A stretch of DNA of 38,237 nucleotides from Actinomycetota bacterium (GTDB lineage Bacteria; Actinomycetota; Actinomycetes; S36-B12; UBA5976): NCBI GenBank assembly GCA_026393095.1, contig JAPLAV010000008.1, positions 1-38,237 of the forward strand, given 5' to 3'. The notes beneath the pieces were generated by a model, which was not told the DNA's origin, made no database searches, and was given only the letters and a program-made list of their open reading frames with translations. Below are positions 1-9,509 of the stretch, in pieces; position 1 is the stretch's first letter; each line of letters starts with the position of its first letter. The translations under genes and the position numbers were made by a program.

Positions 1-84
1 AACAGAGAATTCTTTGTTAGCAGTGATGGTTGCTGCGGAAACGATGTTTACATGATTGAAACTAAAGAAGTAAGTGTTGAGTAA
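1..84 (+). CDS. C-terminal end of a truncated CDS (...NREFFVSSDGCCGNDVYMIETKEVSVE*), possibly a paralogue of the downstream lipoprotein
   Basis: Open frame from base 1 to TAA at 82-84; CC motif and alternating pattern resemble 'LGLCCRDIQDTGKIYYKDG' in the next gene. Confidence 0.5.
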   Translation, partial: NREFFVSSDGCCGNDVYMIETKEVSVE

Positions 85-145
85 AAGAAATTTTAAGCAA
101 TAGGCCTAAGAGTAAATGAAGAAATAGAAAAAGAGAGAATTAAAA

Positions 146-205
146 ATGTCTGAATATCAAGACCTCATGGAATTAAGTGACAACAAGCTATGGGGGATCA
201 AATAA
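146..205 (+). CDS. 19-codon leader/remnant ORF MSEYQDLMELSDNKLWGIK*
   Basis: ATG with purine-rich upstream region; closely resembles the N-terminus of the 1402 ORF (MNDYEDLMELTDKQLWDQL); stop overlaps the next ATG (TAATG). Confidence 0.55.
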   Translation: MSEYQDLMELSDNKLWGIK

Positions 206-1386
206 TGCTCAAGTTAAGTCTTAAGACACTAATAGTTATTTTCACTGTCTCTTTGATGTCTTTAGTGACAACTTCTTGTGGATCAACTACCAACGCAACT
301 ACTGCAGTCGAAGCCAGTGTTGAACCTGCAACCGATTCAGAAGATGAATTATCTAGTTGGGATAGATACTATTTGCTTTCCGAGAAAGAACAAATTGAAG
401 AGTCAAAAGATTCTGATTATTCTGAATTGGATTACGGGACTTGGGATGAATACCAGGTTCTTAAATTTATGACATTTATCTGTGAAGACGAATCTAGTAG
501 TTGGATGCCATATGGATCAATGAGGCAATTTATTGATACTTCCAAATTGACAAAATATAAATCAGCTTTAATTGCTTACTATTGTATTCCAGGAGCTGGA
601 AGTACAGGTGTAATAACTATCGCTGTAAGACTAAATGATAAAAATGAAATTTACACAACAAATGTTTTGACTGAAGTACACGATTACTTTGGATTCGAGA
701 ACTTAGAATTAAAAGGAAATCAAGTTAATTTCGCTTTCAGTGGCTACTCCAAAACTGGCCTGGGATTATGCTGTCGAGACATTCAAGATACCGGAAAAAT
801 TTACTACAAAGATGGATTTCCATTAATGGAATTTACTTCTTTTAATGACTATAGGTTAAATATCTATAACTTAAATTTTGGACCAGTTTTCGAACGCGCC
901 TCTTTTGATTTATTGACAAGCTGTGAAAGTGATGTTTGTGGTCAAGATTCGATTTATGATCAGGCTGAAAAATACAAGTTAAAGACTGGCGAGGTTGCTG
1001 TGGGAAAAGCAGCAATCGTTAAAAAAGCTTGTGAGGACTTTTCTTACTCAATTCCTAAGACAGATTTAGCAAGTCGGGGACAATTTGTTTCAATTCCTGA
1101 AGTGCGAAAAATGATTACTAATTGGGAAGAAGCAGCAAGACTTGAAAAAGAGTTGTCTTTACCCTTGGAATACATGAGAACCTTTCTAGATATTGCTTCC
1201 ACAGAAGTTATTTCAGATGATGCTTGGCTTGAGGGTTTACGTCAATACAACATGATTCCAAAATCTGAAGTTGAAAAATTGGAAGCACCCTTAAAAAGTT
1301 TGGGAACTAAAATCAATAACCAAAGCAATAAAGTGTGTGCAAATTATGATCTTGATTTTGTGGCCCCAAATGAAACCAAAAGGTAG
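205..1386 (+). CDS. Putative secreted lipoprotein of unknown function
   Basis: Long ORF; N-terminal hydrophobic segment followed by TTSC lipobox-like motif; start chosen at ATG 205 inside the ORF-track call. Confidence 0.7.
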   Translation: MLKLSLKTLIVIFTVSLMSLVTTSCGSTTNATTAVEASVEPATDSEDELSSWDRYYLLSEKEQIEESKDSDYSELDYGTWDEYQVLKFMTFICEDESSSWMPYGSMRQFIDTSKLTKYKSALIAYYCIPGAGSTGVITIAVRLNDKNEIYTTNVLTEVHDYFGFENLELKGNQVNFAFSGYSKTGLGLCCRDIQDTGKIYYKDGFPLMEFTSFNDYRLNIYNLNFGPVFERASFDLLTSCESDVCGQDSIYDQAEKYKLKTGEVAVGKAAIVKKACEDFSYSIPKTDLASRGQFVSIPEVRKMITNWEEAARLEKELSLPLEYMRTFLDIASTEVISDDAWLEGLRQYNMIPKSEVEKLEAPLKSLGTKINNQSNKVCANYDLDFVAPNETKR

Positions 1387-1401
1387 AAAGGACAACCAAT
1401 C

Positions 1402-2349
1402 ATGAATGACTACGAAGACCTCATGGAATTAACCGATAAACAACTTTGGGATCAACTACCAAAAGTGGAAGGCGAATTAAAGTCAGATTTCTTCTACGAA
1501 CTAAGTAGAAGATCATTTGAGAAATCTGACTATAAATCAGCGCTTGCTTTAGTTGAACAAGCAAGAGATATCTTGCTTGCATTAAAAGATCTCACCAGTG
1601 ATGCAGAAATTCTTAAAATCTATCGAGCAATAGGAATGAATGCTAATGCCTTAGGCAATCATGACTTAGTTATTTCCACTTTGGAAAAAGCTTTAGAAAT
1701 TGCTAAGAGAAGTAACTTAGATAGACCAGAGGATTATTCGTTTTTAGTTGATGCTTATGACCAAAAAGAAGAATTTCAAAAGTCAATAGAACTTTTAGAA
1801 TGGCAATTTGAGAAATACAATGAAATTGATGATGATGTGGAGTGCGCTGGCTGTTTAGCCCAAATTTCATTTATTTATAGAAAATTAGATAAACAAGATA
1901 TTGCTTTACCTAAACTCAATCTTGCCCTCGACTTTGCTAAAAAAACCGAAAATACCAATTACATATTGTTGATTCAAACCTATGTAGCTGAAGTTTTGTA
2001 TGAATTAGAAAATTATCAGGAGTGTGAAGATCTACTAGATAAGCTCATTAACTCCTATGAACTACTAAATATCAAGAAAAACCTGCTTGATATGAAGCTT
2101 CTCAAACTCCAAATTCAATGGATGAGTAACTCAAACGAGAGAGAAATAATTGAATCAATAAAAGAATTATCTTTGCAAATAATCGGGGATGAGCAAGATG
2201 CAGTTGATCAAAGAATCCGCTTTGAGCAAACCATCATCAATTGCATGGAACATCTTGGAGGGTGGTCATACACCAGAGAATTAGATAATAGAAAGAAACG
2301 TTTGGCAGATTTAGAAGATTTAGTTGGAATGGCGAGCCAAAAAATATGA
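1402..2349 (+). CDS. TPR-repeat-like protein
   Basis: 315-aa ORF, helical repeat pattern (ALALVEQARDILLALKD, VISTLEKALEIAKRS, ALPKLNLALDFAKKTEN); AAAGGA RBS. Confidence 0.7.
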   Translation: MNDYEDLMELTDKQLWDQLPKVEGELKSDFFYELSRRSFEKSDYKSALALVEQARDILLALKDLTSDAEILKIYRAIGMNANALGNHDLVISTLEKALEIAKRSNLDRPEDYSFLVDAYDQKEEFQKSIELLEWQFEKYNEIDDDVECAGCLAQISFIYRKLDKQDIALPKLNLALDFAKKTENTNYILLIQTYVAEVLYELENYQECEDLLDKLINSYELLNIKKNLLDMKLLKLQIQWMSNSNEREIIESIKELSLQIIGDEQDAVDQRIRFEQTIINCMEHLGGWSYTRELDNRKKRLADLEDLVGMASQKI

Positions 2350-2516
2350 CAAGTCCAACCAGCCAAGAATTATCAAAGACGTTTTCTATTTGGTATTACA
2401 AACACGAAAACGACCCCGCATTTAATGCTGAAGATCCTTCGGAAGAACATGAATTGGATTATGAAAAAATTCTTGAAGAAGTAATGGCGGAGAATAATAA
2501 AAATCAAGATTTGTAA
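2346..2516 (+). CDS. Small acidic protein (56 aa, MTSPTSQELSKTFSIWYYKHENDPAFNAEDPSEEHELDYEKILEEVMAENNKNQDL)
   Basis: ATGA overlap with the upstream stop; below ORF-track cutoff. Confidence 0.5.
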   Translation: MTSPTSQELSKTFSIWYYKHENDPAFNAEDPSEEHELDYEKILEEVMAENNKNQDL

Positions 2517-2573
2517 TTGTCAGTCCTATTTGGTAAAGTAGTAATTAGCTCAAAGAAGTCGTAGCGCAATAGC

Positions 2574-2656
2574 CTTTCAGCTAGCTACCTAGCAACCGGT
2601 GTCCTAGTACACGGTGCTCCTGAAAGAAGAGCCGTCATTGATTAAGTCAATCAATG
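2574..2656 (+). ncRNA. Structured leader RNA candidate upstream of a small-protein operon
   Basis: 7-bp closing stem CTTTCAG(2574-2580)/CTGAAAG(2620-2626); inner CTAG/CTAG hairpin and ACCG(G)TGT/ACACGGT hairpin; adjacent perfect 8-bp hairpin CATTGATT-AAGTC-AATCAATG (2636-2656). Confidence 0.45.
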
Positions 2657-2679
2657 AAAACATCTAACTAGGAGTAAAA

Positions 2680-2820
2680 GTGTCTGAAATAAATAAGCAT
2701 TACTTTCAATTCCCTCAAGATTACAAAACAATGAGTGAAACAGACAAAGATATAGCCCTCACCGAGCTTGCCAATGAAATCCTTGATCAATTGGTTTCTC
2801 TATCAAAGGGGAACAAATAA
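2680..2820 (+). CDS. Small protein (46 aa, VSEINKHYFQFPQDYKTMSETDKDIALTELANEILDQLVSLSKGNK)
   Basis: GTG start with AGGAG upstream; TAATG overlap with next CDS; sequence similarity to C-terminus of the 2820 ORF. Confidence 0.6.
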   Translation: MSEINKHYFQFPQDYKTMSETDKDIALTELANEILDQLVSLSKGNK

Positions 2821-3224
2821 TGATCTCTTTTGAGGAATTCATTGAAAACCATGTTGAAAAAACTGAAGTAAAAACCATCAATGGGATGGAATTAGTTTTC
2901 TTAACCTGCTCGGCTTGTTCTTTCAAGAGAAGTCACAAGCACCAAATGTCTACCTACACAATTGGTCGAAGAGTTTGGCGTCAGCAACATTTTGATTTTG
3001 TGGCTAACCCATCTGGAAAAACTGTGAGTGAACACAATGAATATCCCATCCAGGAACTAAACCAGCAGCCCAAACCAGAAGTACCAATAGGTCCACAAGC
3101 TGCTGAAGTTCAAAAGCAACTCTTCAAATTTCCTGCTAACTACAAGGAATTGCCAGAAGCTGAGCAAAAGGAATTTATTAAAGGTTTGTGGCTAAACATG
3201 GTCACTGCTTTAAAGAAAAAGTAA
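2820..3224 (+). CDS. Hypothetical protein, CxxC-containing N-terminal region, C-terminal domain paralogous to the 46-aa protein
   Basis: 134-aa ORF; translationally coupled start; terminator follows. Confidence 0.65.
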   Translation: MISFEEFIENHVEKTEVKTINGMELVFLTCSACSFKRSHKHQMSTYTIGRRVWRQQHFDFVANPSGKTVSEHNEYPIQELNQQPKPEVPIGPQAAEVQKQLFKFPANYKELPEAEQKEFIKGLWLNMVTALKKK

Positions 3225-3233
3225 AACCTAACG

Positions 3234-3301
3234 GACTGTTTAAACGCCTTAAGACATAAGAGTTTAGGCGTTTAAACAGTCTAATTTTTCCTAATTTTTT
3301 T
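3234..3301 (+). terminator. Strong Rho-independent terminator
   Basis: Perfect 16-bp stem GACTGTTTAAACGCCT (3234-3249)/AGGCGTTTAAACAGTC (3266-3281) followed by T-rich tract. Confidence 0.9.
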
Positions 3302-3353
3302 GTCAGACCTTCGTTTTAAAATTTATTTACAACTAAGAAAAGGGGTAATAAAA

Positions 3354-3761
3354 ATGAGTGACTTAATGTATTCAATGGCTATCGATGATGATTTCTACAT
3401 CATGGTGGATTTTTCTAGGCCAGTTTGGTTTAGACCTTCCAATAAGGGATTGAGATTTATTCCTATGGGAGAAAATGAAGTTGATGATGCCTTGATTATT
3501 TTTGGGGTGGACAAGCTTGATTTCTCACCAGAAATAAAGAAACAGATCAAGCAGATGAAAGCAGATTGTATTAAGAAACAAGGTCCAGATTGTTTATTGG
3601 AACCTTATCTTTCTCACAAGCTCTTGATGATTGATGCCAGGAAAGAACTAAAGAATTTAACCCTTAAAGGTAATTTCTTATTAGTAACCCATGGCGGATC
3701 AGCAGATCATGTTGATTTAAGTTGCAAAACAGATGGATGTTTTGCTGAATGCAAAAGCTAA
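3354..3761 (+). CDS. Hypothetical protein with Cys-containing C-terminus
   Basis: ORF-track 3300..3761; ATG 3354 preceded by AAAGGGG RBS is the better start. Confidence 0.6.
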   Translation: MSDLMYSMAIDDDFYIMVDFSRPVWFRPSNKGLRFIPMGENEVDDALIIFGVDKLDFSPEIKKQIKQMKADCIKKQGPDCLLEPYLSHKLLMIDARKELKNLTLKGNFLLVTHGGSADHVDLSCKTDGCFAECKS

Positions 3762-3812
3762 GAGGATTACTTGACTAGCCAAAGCCAACCCACTCATGAG
3801 AGACTTTGAATC

Positions 3813-5228
3813 ATGAAGAGTGAGAAATTAGCCAAATTTATAACTAAGACTATTAAGCGATACCAGGCAGATAAAAAAATTCCTGGTATCGCTTTAGGAC
3901 TTATTAAAGATGGAAAACTAATAAATGTTTTTGGCGTTGGCGAAATTAGTTTAAAGACCAAAAAAGTTCCTGATGCAAACAGTGTCTTTCGCATAGCTTC
4001 CATGACTAAGAGTTTTACTGCCACTGCCATATTGCTTTTAAGAGATCGAGGGTTATTAAGACTTGATGATCCGATCACTAAATATTTACCCTGGACTAAA
4101 AACCTTGGACTGCCAGAAAACAGTTCAGAAATCCTCTTAAGAGATTTATTAACTATGGGTGCCGGTTTTCCAACAGATGATCCTTGGGGAGATCGTCAAG
4201 AAGGAATGTCTTATGAAGATTTTGAAAACCTAGTCTCTAAAGGAATAAGTTTTGCCAGACAACCTAAAACTGGTTTTGAATATTCAAATCTTGGTTATGC
4301 CCTGCTGGGTCGAGTAGTAAGTGTGGCAAGTGGAGTTGATTATTTCGATTTTGTAAAGAAAGAAATATTAAATGAACTAGATATGAAAGTAACTACTTTT
4401 GATGAAAGAGAACCAAAAAAAGCAAACAAAGTAGATGGCTATGCCAAGTACGACAAAGGATTAACTTTGCAAGCAATAACTCATCCTGGATCATTTAGCG
4501 CTATGGGAGGAATTTCTAGTTCAATAAATGATCTCACTTTTTGGGTAGCCCATTTCCAATCAGCTTGGAAAGTAAAGACAAAATCAGTATTAAAAATATC
4601 CAGTGTGAGAGAAATGCAAGAACCTCAACGACATATTTCTACAGTGATGTTAAAAGATGCAAACTTAAAGAAATCTAAAACTGTTACAACTAGCTATGGC
4701 TTTGGTTTATTCATTGATGATGATTCTTTATTGGGAAGATTTGTCTCACACTCTGGTGGTTATCCTGGCTTTGGATCTCACATGCGCTGGCATCCACAAT
4801 CTGGATACGGTGTTATTGCGTTAGGTAATTTAACTTATGCACCAATGAATGAATTAGCCACCGAAGTTATGAACAAAATTGTAATTGAAGTAAATGCCTT
4901 GCCTGAAAATATAGAACTAGATATTTGGAAGTCAACTCAAAATGCAGTAGAAACAGTAGTTGGTTTATTAAATCAGTGGGATGAGAAAGTAGCTGATAAG
5001 AATTTTGCTATGAACGTTGATATGGATAAACCAAGGCAAGACAGAGTAAAAGAATTCAAAAAAGTTAAAGCAAAACTAGGCAAATTCAAAGTCAAAGATG
5101 TTAAGTCAGATTCCCCAGCTACTGCCAAAGCTGAACTTAAAGGCTCAAAGAATTCAATATTTGTAGAAGTTCAGATGAGTCCTGAAAAAGATAACAAAAT
5201 TCAAAAAATAACATTCATGAAGAAATAA
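3813..5228 (+). CDS. Beta-lactamase/serine hydrolase family (class C-like)
   Basis: SMTKSFTA (SxxK), YSNLGYALLG (YxN), HSGGYPGFGS (HSG-type) motifs. Confidence 0.88.
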   Translation: MKSEKLAKFITKTIKRYQADKKIPGIALGLIKDGKLINVFGVGEISLKTKKVPDANSVFRIASMTKSFTATAILLLRDRGLLRLDDPITKYLPWTKNLGLPENSSEILLRDLLTMGAGFPTDDPWGDRQEGMSYEDFENLVSKGISFARQPKTGFEYSNLGYALLGRVVSVASGVDYFDFVKKEILNELDMKVTTFDEREPKKANKVDGYAKYDKGLTLQAITHPGSFSAMGGISSSINDLTFWVAHFQSAWKVKTKSVLKISSVREMQEPQRHISTVMLKDANLKKSKTVTTSYGFGLFIDDDSLLGRFVSHSGGYPGFGSHMRWHPQSGYGVIALGNLTYAPMNELATEVMNKIVIEVNALPENIELDIWKSTQNAVETVVGLLNQWDEKVADKNFAMNVDMDKPRQDRVKEFKKVKAKLGKFKVKDVKSDSPATAKAELKGSKNSIFVEVQMSPEKDNKIQKITFMKK

Positions 5229-5259
5229 ATAAGGGGCCAAATTTCTTTGGCCCCTTATT
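5229..5259. terminator. Bidirectional terminator between convergent genes
   Basis: AATAAGGGGCCAAA-TTTC-TTTGGCCCCTTATT. Confidence 0.85.
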
Positions 5260-5275
5260 TTGATTAATTATTTAA

Positions 5276-6658
5276 TTAATCGTTGTGATCATGAAGGGCT
5301 TCTGGAAGAGTCCAACGTGAATCAGTGCGAGAGTTAATGAAGATGTAGTAATAAACAACTCCAATAACCATTGTTCCAATTGCAATCAATAGTGGTCGGG
5401 AATCAGCTAACACACCTTGGTAGGCGATATAAATAATTGCCACAATCACAATGATTGGAGGAACTGGCCAAAAAGGCATTGTGTATGCACTCTTATGACT
5501 TGTGCCCATGCTTCTAACTCTCAAAGCTGCTACTGCCACGATTGCATAAACCACAATCAAGGAAGCACCGCTTGCCAGAATTAGCAAACTAAATGGCACA
5601 AAAGCTCCAACTAACACTGAACCAATACCAATTACTGCTGTTGCTACAACTGGTGTTTGGTATTTAGCATTGATGCTTCCCATTGGTTTACCAATTACAT
5701 CTGGGAAAGAACCATCTCTAGATGCTGAGAACAGTAGTCGAGCCATTTGAATAATGATTGCGATAACAGCATTAATAATTGCAATCGCAATACCTAAGCT
5801 CACGATGGTGTTAAGAGTTTCTCCACCGCGTTCAATTAGGAAGTAATTCATTGGGGCAGGATCCGCTAATAATTTCTCTAGAGATCCGGTACCAAGAACT
5901 ACTGCCATTAAAGGAACAATTTCTACAACTAAGGCAACAACCAAAGAAATCATGATTGCCTTACCAATATTTTTAGTTGCACCTTTTGTTTCTTCAGCGT
6001 AATAAACTGCTTGACCATATCCGTTATAAGCAAACAAGGCCACAGCAATTGTGGAAACAACTAGTCCCAAAGAAACGCCTTCCATCATGCCAGAAGACCC
6101 AAGGGCCTCTGGTGTCCAGAAAGTGCTGATCGGACGAGAAACGTTAATGAATCCAAGAATTGTGAAAATTGTTATTGCTAACAATTCAACTGCCAAAAAC
6201 AAACCTGTTACCCAAGCATTTGTTTTAATACGAAGAGCAGCAACAATTGTGGATAACACAATTACTACTAGTCCTACTTCGCTACCGGATAATCCTGAAA
6301 CTGCTACTCCAAGATATAAACCAGTTCCTAAAGCAATAACAGCCACGATTAAAACACCTGTGACAAGTGTTAATAACATAACTGCAAAACCTATTGGTTT
6401 TCCAAGTATGCGAGCGGCCCAAGTGTATTCACCACCTGAAATTGGATAGCGTGCAGAAAGTTCTGCGTAACACATACCAACAAAGAGTGCTACTAATCCA
6501 CCCAGTGCCATTGCCATAACTGAAGCTCCACCAACAGCAAGTAAAACTGCTGGAACAATAATGAAAACACTTGATGCAGGGGTAACTGCAGAAAGTGTGA
6601 TCAGGATGTTTTGGCGAAGAGTTAGTTCTCTTGAAAGCTCTTGTTTATAAGAACCCAT
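5276..6658 (-). CDS. APC-family amino acid permease
   Basis: 12-TM pattern; 'YAELSARYPISGGEYTWAARILGKPIGF' signature. Confidence 0.88.
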   Translation of the reverse strand: MGSYKQELSRELTLRQNILITLSAVTPASSVFIIVPAVLLAVGGASVMAMALGGLVALFVGMCYAELSARYPISGGEYTWAARILGKPIGFAVMLLTLVTGVLIVAVIALGTGLYLGVAVSGLSGSEVGLVVIVLSTIVAALRIKTNAWVTGLFLAVELLAITIFTILGFINVSRPISTFWTPEALGSSGMMEGVSLGLVVSTIAVALFAYNGYGQAVYYAEETKGATKNIGKAIMISLVVALVVEIVPLMAVVLGTGSLEKLLADPAPMNYFLIERGGETLNTIVSLGIAIAIINAVIAIIIQMARLLFSASRDGSFPDVIGKPMGSINAKYQTPVVATAVIGIGSVLVGAFVPFSLLILASGASLIVVYAIVAVAALRVRSMGTSHKSAYTMPFWPVPPIIVIVAIIYIAYQGVLADSRPLLIAIGTMVIGVVYYYIFINSRTDSRWTLPEALHDHND

Positions 6659-6779
6659 TTAAACCTCCCTAAGGTTTGGACTTATACAACTCCTCATGAG
6701 GCCTTGAGTCAAGAACATAAGCCTTGCTTGCCAGAAATAGTTATATAAGTAAGTATTAGCCCTGAGGAGAATTTTTGAA

Positions 6780-7922
6780 ATGTCTTTAACTTCAGCAAGC
6801 GGGCACAAAAGAGCCAGGGCTTTAGGTATTCCTTTTCAAGGAACCCCGGGAAAGAACAATGCCATCACTGATGTGCCCGGATTAGAAGTTGGATATGTAA
6901 CTATTGATTCACCAGAAAATGTTAAAACTGGAGTTACCGCAATTTTGCCAAGAGGCAAAGACAAAATTGGAATTGCTTGTGCTGCTGGATTTTATTCTTT
7001 AAATGGCAACGGAGAAATGACTGGAAGTATTTGGATAGAAGAAACTGGCGCAATTGCAATGCCAGTAATGATCACTAATACTCACGCAGTTGGAACCATT
7101 CATCGCGGAGTCATTGATTGGATTAACCAATACAAACCAAGATTAGCTGCGCAATGGTTATTACCAGTAGTGGCAGAAACTTGGGATGGATATCTAAACG
7201 ATATTAATGGTCCACATGTAAAAACAGAACATGCCATAACTGCAATTAATTCTGCTAAATCTGGATTAATTGATGAAGGTTCAGTTGGTGGTGGCACCGG
7301 CATGAATTGTTATGAATTTAAAGGTGGCAATGGTTCATCTTCAAGAATTGTTAAATATGCAAATGAAGAATATGTAGTTGCTGCTTTTGTGCAAGCTAAT
7401 TTTGGTTCCAGACATGAATTAGCAATTGCTGGAGTTCCTATGTCAGATATTGATAAACCAAATCCATTAAGTGATACTGATTGGTTTTTACAAGATCAAA
7501 TTAATGCTAAAGCTCCAAGTGGAGCAGGTTCAGTAATTTGCATAATTGCGACAAATGCACCACTGCTGCCAGCACAATGTAAAGCATTAGCAAAAAGAGT
7601 TCCTCTTGGTTTAGCAAGAACAGGAACCACTGGAAGTCACTTCTCTGGTGATATTTTCTTAGCTTTTTCAACTGCCAATGAAGGAGCACTCATTAGTGGA
7701 TTTCCAACTAGTGAGGTAACAGATAAAGATTATGACCAAATGAAATCAATTCAATGGGGCAGAATGGATGCTTTTTATGCAGCAACTGTGCAAGCTGTTG
7801 AAGAAGCAGTGGTTAATGCTCTTGTTGTTAATAAAGATGTAACTGGTCGAAATGGTCATACAAGTTATGCACTGCCACACGATCAAGTGGTTGAAAAACT
7901 AAAGAAAGCAAACAGACTTTAG
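6780..7922 (+). CDS. P1/DmpA-family (S58) aminopeptidase
   Basis: NAITDVPGLEVGYVTI, GSVGGGTGMNCYEFKGG, APSGAGSVI motifs. Confidence 0.88.
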   Translation: MSLTSASGHKRARALGIPFQGTPGKNNAITDVPGLEVGYVTIDSPENVKTGVTAILPRGKDKIGIACAAGFYSLNGNGEMTGSIWIEETGAIAMPVMITNTHAVGTIHRGVIDWINQYKPRLAAQWLLPVVAETWDGYLNDINGPHVKTEHAITAINSAKSGLIDEGSVGGGTGMNCYEFKGGNGSSSRIVKYANEEYVVAAFVQANFGSRHELAIAGVPMSDIDKPNPLSDTDWFLQDQINAKAPSGAGSVICIIATNAPLLPAQCKALAKRVPLGLARTGTTGSHFSGDIFLAFSTANEGALISGFPTSEVTDKDYDQMKSIQWGRMDAFYAATVQAVEEAVVNALVVNKDVTGRNGHTSYALPHDQVVEKLKKANRL

Positions 7923-7929
7923 TTAAGAA

Positions 7930-9369
7930 TTAAGCCCCTGGCTCAACTTTTATTACGTCGCCAAAATCTCCTGCTTCAACAACAGTGATTCGAACACCAC
8001 CGTAGCTAACGCTGTCTCCTTTAACTAAAGCTCCTAATTCAGATGGTCCTCGGCCAGGACAACCTTTCTTCTTTGTAGTGGCAGGAACATGAATTGTTTT
8101 TTCATTGAAGCCTTGACCATAAAGATGGGCCACATAGACAAGAGCACCTTGTTGACACTTTGGAATTTTGTAACTGTAACCATAAGGTCTAATTGATTCC
8201 ACTGCTAAATAATCAGAACTTGATATCGGCACCATTAGTAATTTCTCATAACCACCTTTAATTGTGGATGGTTTTAACCAATGAGTAGTCACTTTGTCTT
8301 TAGGGGCACATCGAACTTGATCATCACTGATCATTTGCAGAATCCACTTATGAAGTGCTAACCAGTCAGAATCCTTCTTCTGCATAATTCCCCAGTCCAT
8401 CATTTGATCTGGGTAGCCCTGAACTGATGCAAAAGTAGTAAATGTTCCAGAGGAATGGCCCCAATAATGTGACCAACCCAAAGCACCAGAGCCATCAAAA
8501 ATATAGTTTGATTTCATCTTGCCGTACTTTTTATCATTCTGAGAACGGTTCTTTAAATCAAATTTATAATCAAATGGATTTTGGGCCAGATAAAGTCTCT
8601 TCATTAACTTTTCTTGAGTTTGAATGGTGTACTTGTAAAGATCCCAACTAATTAGATCTTTTCTGTTAGCTGTCGGTGGACCAATTATCCACATATGATT
8701 TGCTTTTGAAAAATCTATTTGTGGATCTGCTGCAGTGACAACATCTTGGACAAGTCTCATTACTCCTGGTTGAACTACTTTATCCCTGGGGTCTGGATAA
8801 TCTTCCCAATACTTATATCCGATTTCGTAAGACTTCAAAGTATTTGGCAACATAAAGTATTTGTCTGGCACAACAACTTTAAAGTTAAATGGCAAATCAC
8901 TTGATTTGTTCATCACATCTTCAAATGCTTTGATCCAGACTTTGTAGTCGTCTTGTGGATTAGATTTCATTTTGTAATCAGGGGATTGGAAAGGAACTAA
9001 CTGCAAGGTGTAATTTGGTCCCAATATTTCACCTCGTGCTTGTTCTGCTCTTTTAGTTGCCCAGAAATTAGAGATCATGCATTGATCAACACTTAGTAAT
9101 TCTGATCTGTTGTTTTGAACTGTCTTTGGTATTTTAGAAGTTAATTTGCCACTTACATATCTATATGGATGGGGACAAGCTGGATAGTTCCACGTTATGT
9201 CTTGATATTCCTTCCAAGCTTTTGGAACTTTAGGATCTTTTTCGCATCTATCGCCCACACGAGGATCAAGTGGAAGTGCTGTAACAGCTTGAGCGGGAAC
9301 AACAATAAAAGTGCCAAGAATGGCCAACAGCATTACTAAAAGTTTTGCTTTCATTTTCATATGAGCCAA
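7930..9369 (-). CDS. Secreted hypothetical protein
   Basis: 479 aa; N-terminal signal peptide MKAKLLVMLLAILGTFIVVPAQA. Confidence 0.7.
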   Translation of the reverse strand: MAHMKMKAKLLVMLLAILGTFIVVPAQAVTALPLDPRVGDRCEKDPKVPKAWKEYQDITWNYPACPHPYRYVSGKLTSKIPKTVQNNRSELLSVDQCMISNFWATKRAEQARGEILGPNYTLQLVPFQSPDYKMKSNPQDDYKVWIKAFEDVMNKSSDLPFNFKVVVPDKYFMLPNTLKSYEIGYKYWEDYPDPRDKVVQPGVMRLVQDVVTAADPQIDFSKANHMWIIGPPTANRKDLISWDLYKYTIQTQEKLMKRLYLAQNPFDYKFDLKNRSQNDKKYGKMKSNYIFDGSGALGWSHYWGHSSGTFTTFASVQGYPDQMMDWGIMQKKDSDWLALHKWILQMISDDQVRCAPKDKVTTHWLKPSTIKGGYEKLLMVPISSSDYLAVESIRPYGYSYKIPKCQQGALVYVAHLYGQGFNEKTIHVPATTKKKGCPGRGPSELGALVKGDSVSYGGVRITVVEAGDFGDVIKVEPGA

Positions 9370-9460
9370 ATACTAGTCAGAAATCTTAGTTATTTACGAA
9401 AAGTTTAGTCATAAAATTCGGGCTATTTCAGACAAATTAAATTTTATCGACCAAAAACAA

Positions 9461-9501
9461 TAGAGGGCTTGAAACCTTTTTAGGTCTCAAGCCCTCTATT
9501 T
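9461..9501 (-). terminator. Rho-independent terminator of the permease transcript
   Basis: TAGAGGGCTTGAAACC...AGGTCTCAAGCCCTCTA hairpin with T-rich 3' side on the minus strand. Confidence 0.8.
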
Positions 9502-9509
9502 ATTTATTA

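Noticed and set aside
2517-2680. tRNA or T-box in the 2.5-2.7 kb leader
   Set aside because: No T-arm GGTTCRANTCC, no acceptor pairing, no T-box AGGGUGGNACCGCG sequence.
3794-4078. Minus-strand ORF of 94 aa
   Set aside because: Antisense shadow of the serine hydrolase gene; no plausible protein features.
6051-6449. Plus-strand ORF of 132 aa (and similar antisense ORFs at 9991, 10201, 10543, 11459, 14023, 14806, 15096, 15441, 16978, 18289, 32075)
   Set aside because: Opposite strand of clearly recognisable coding genes; compositionally biased shadow ORFs.
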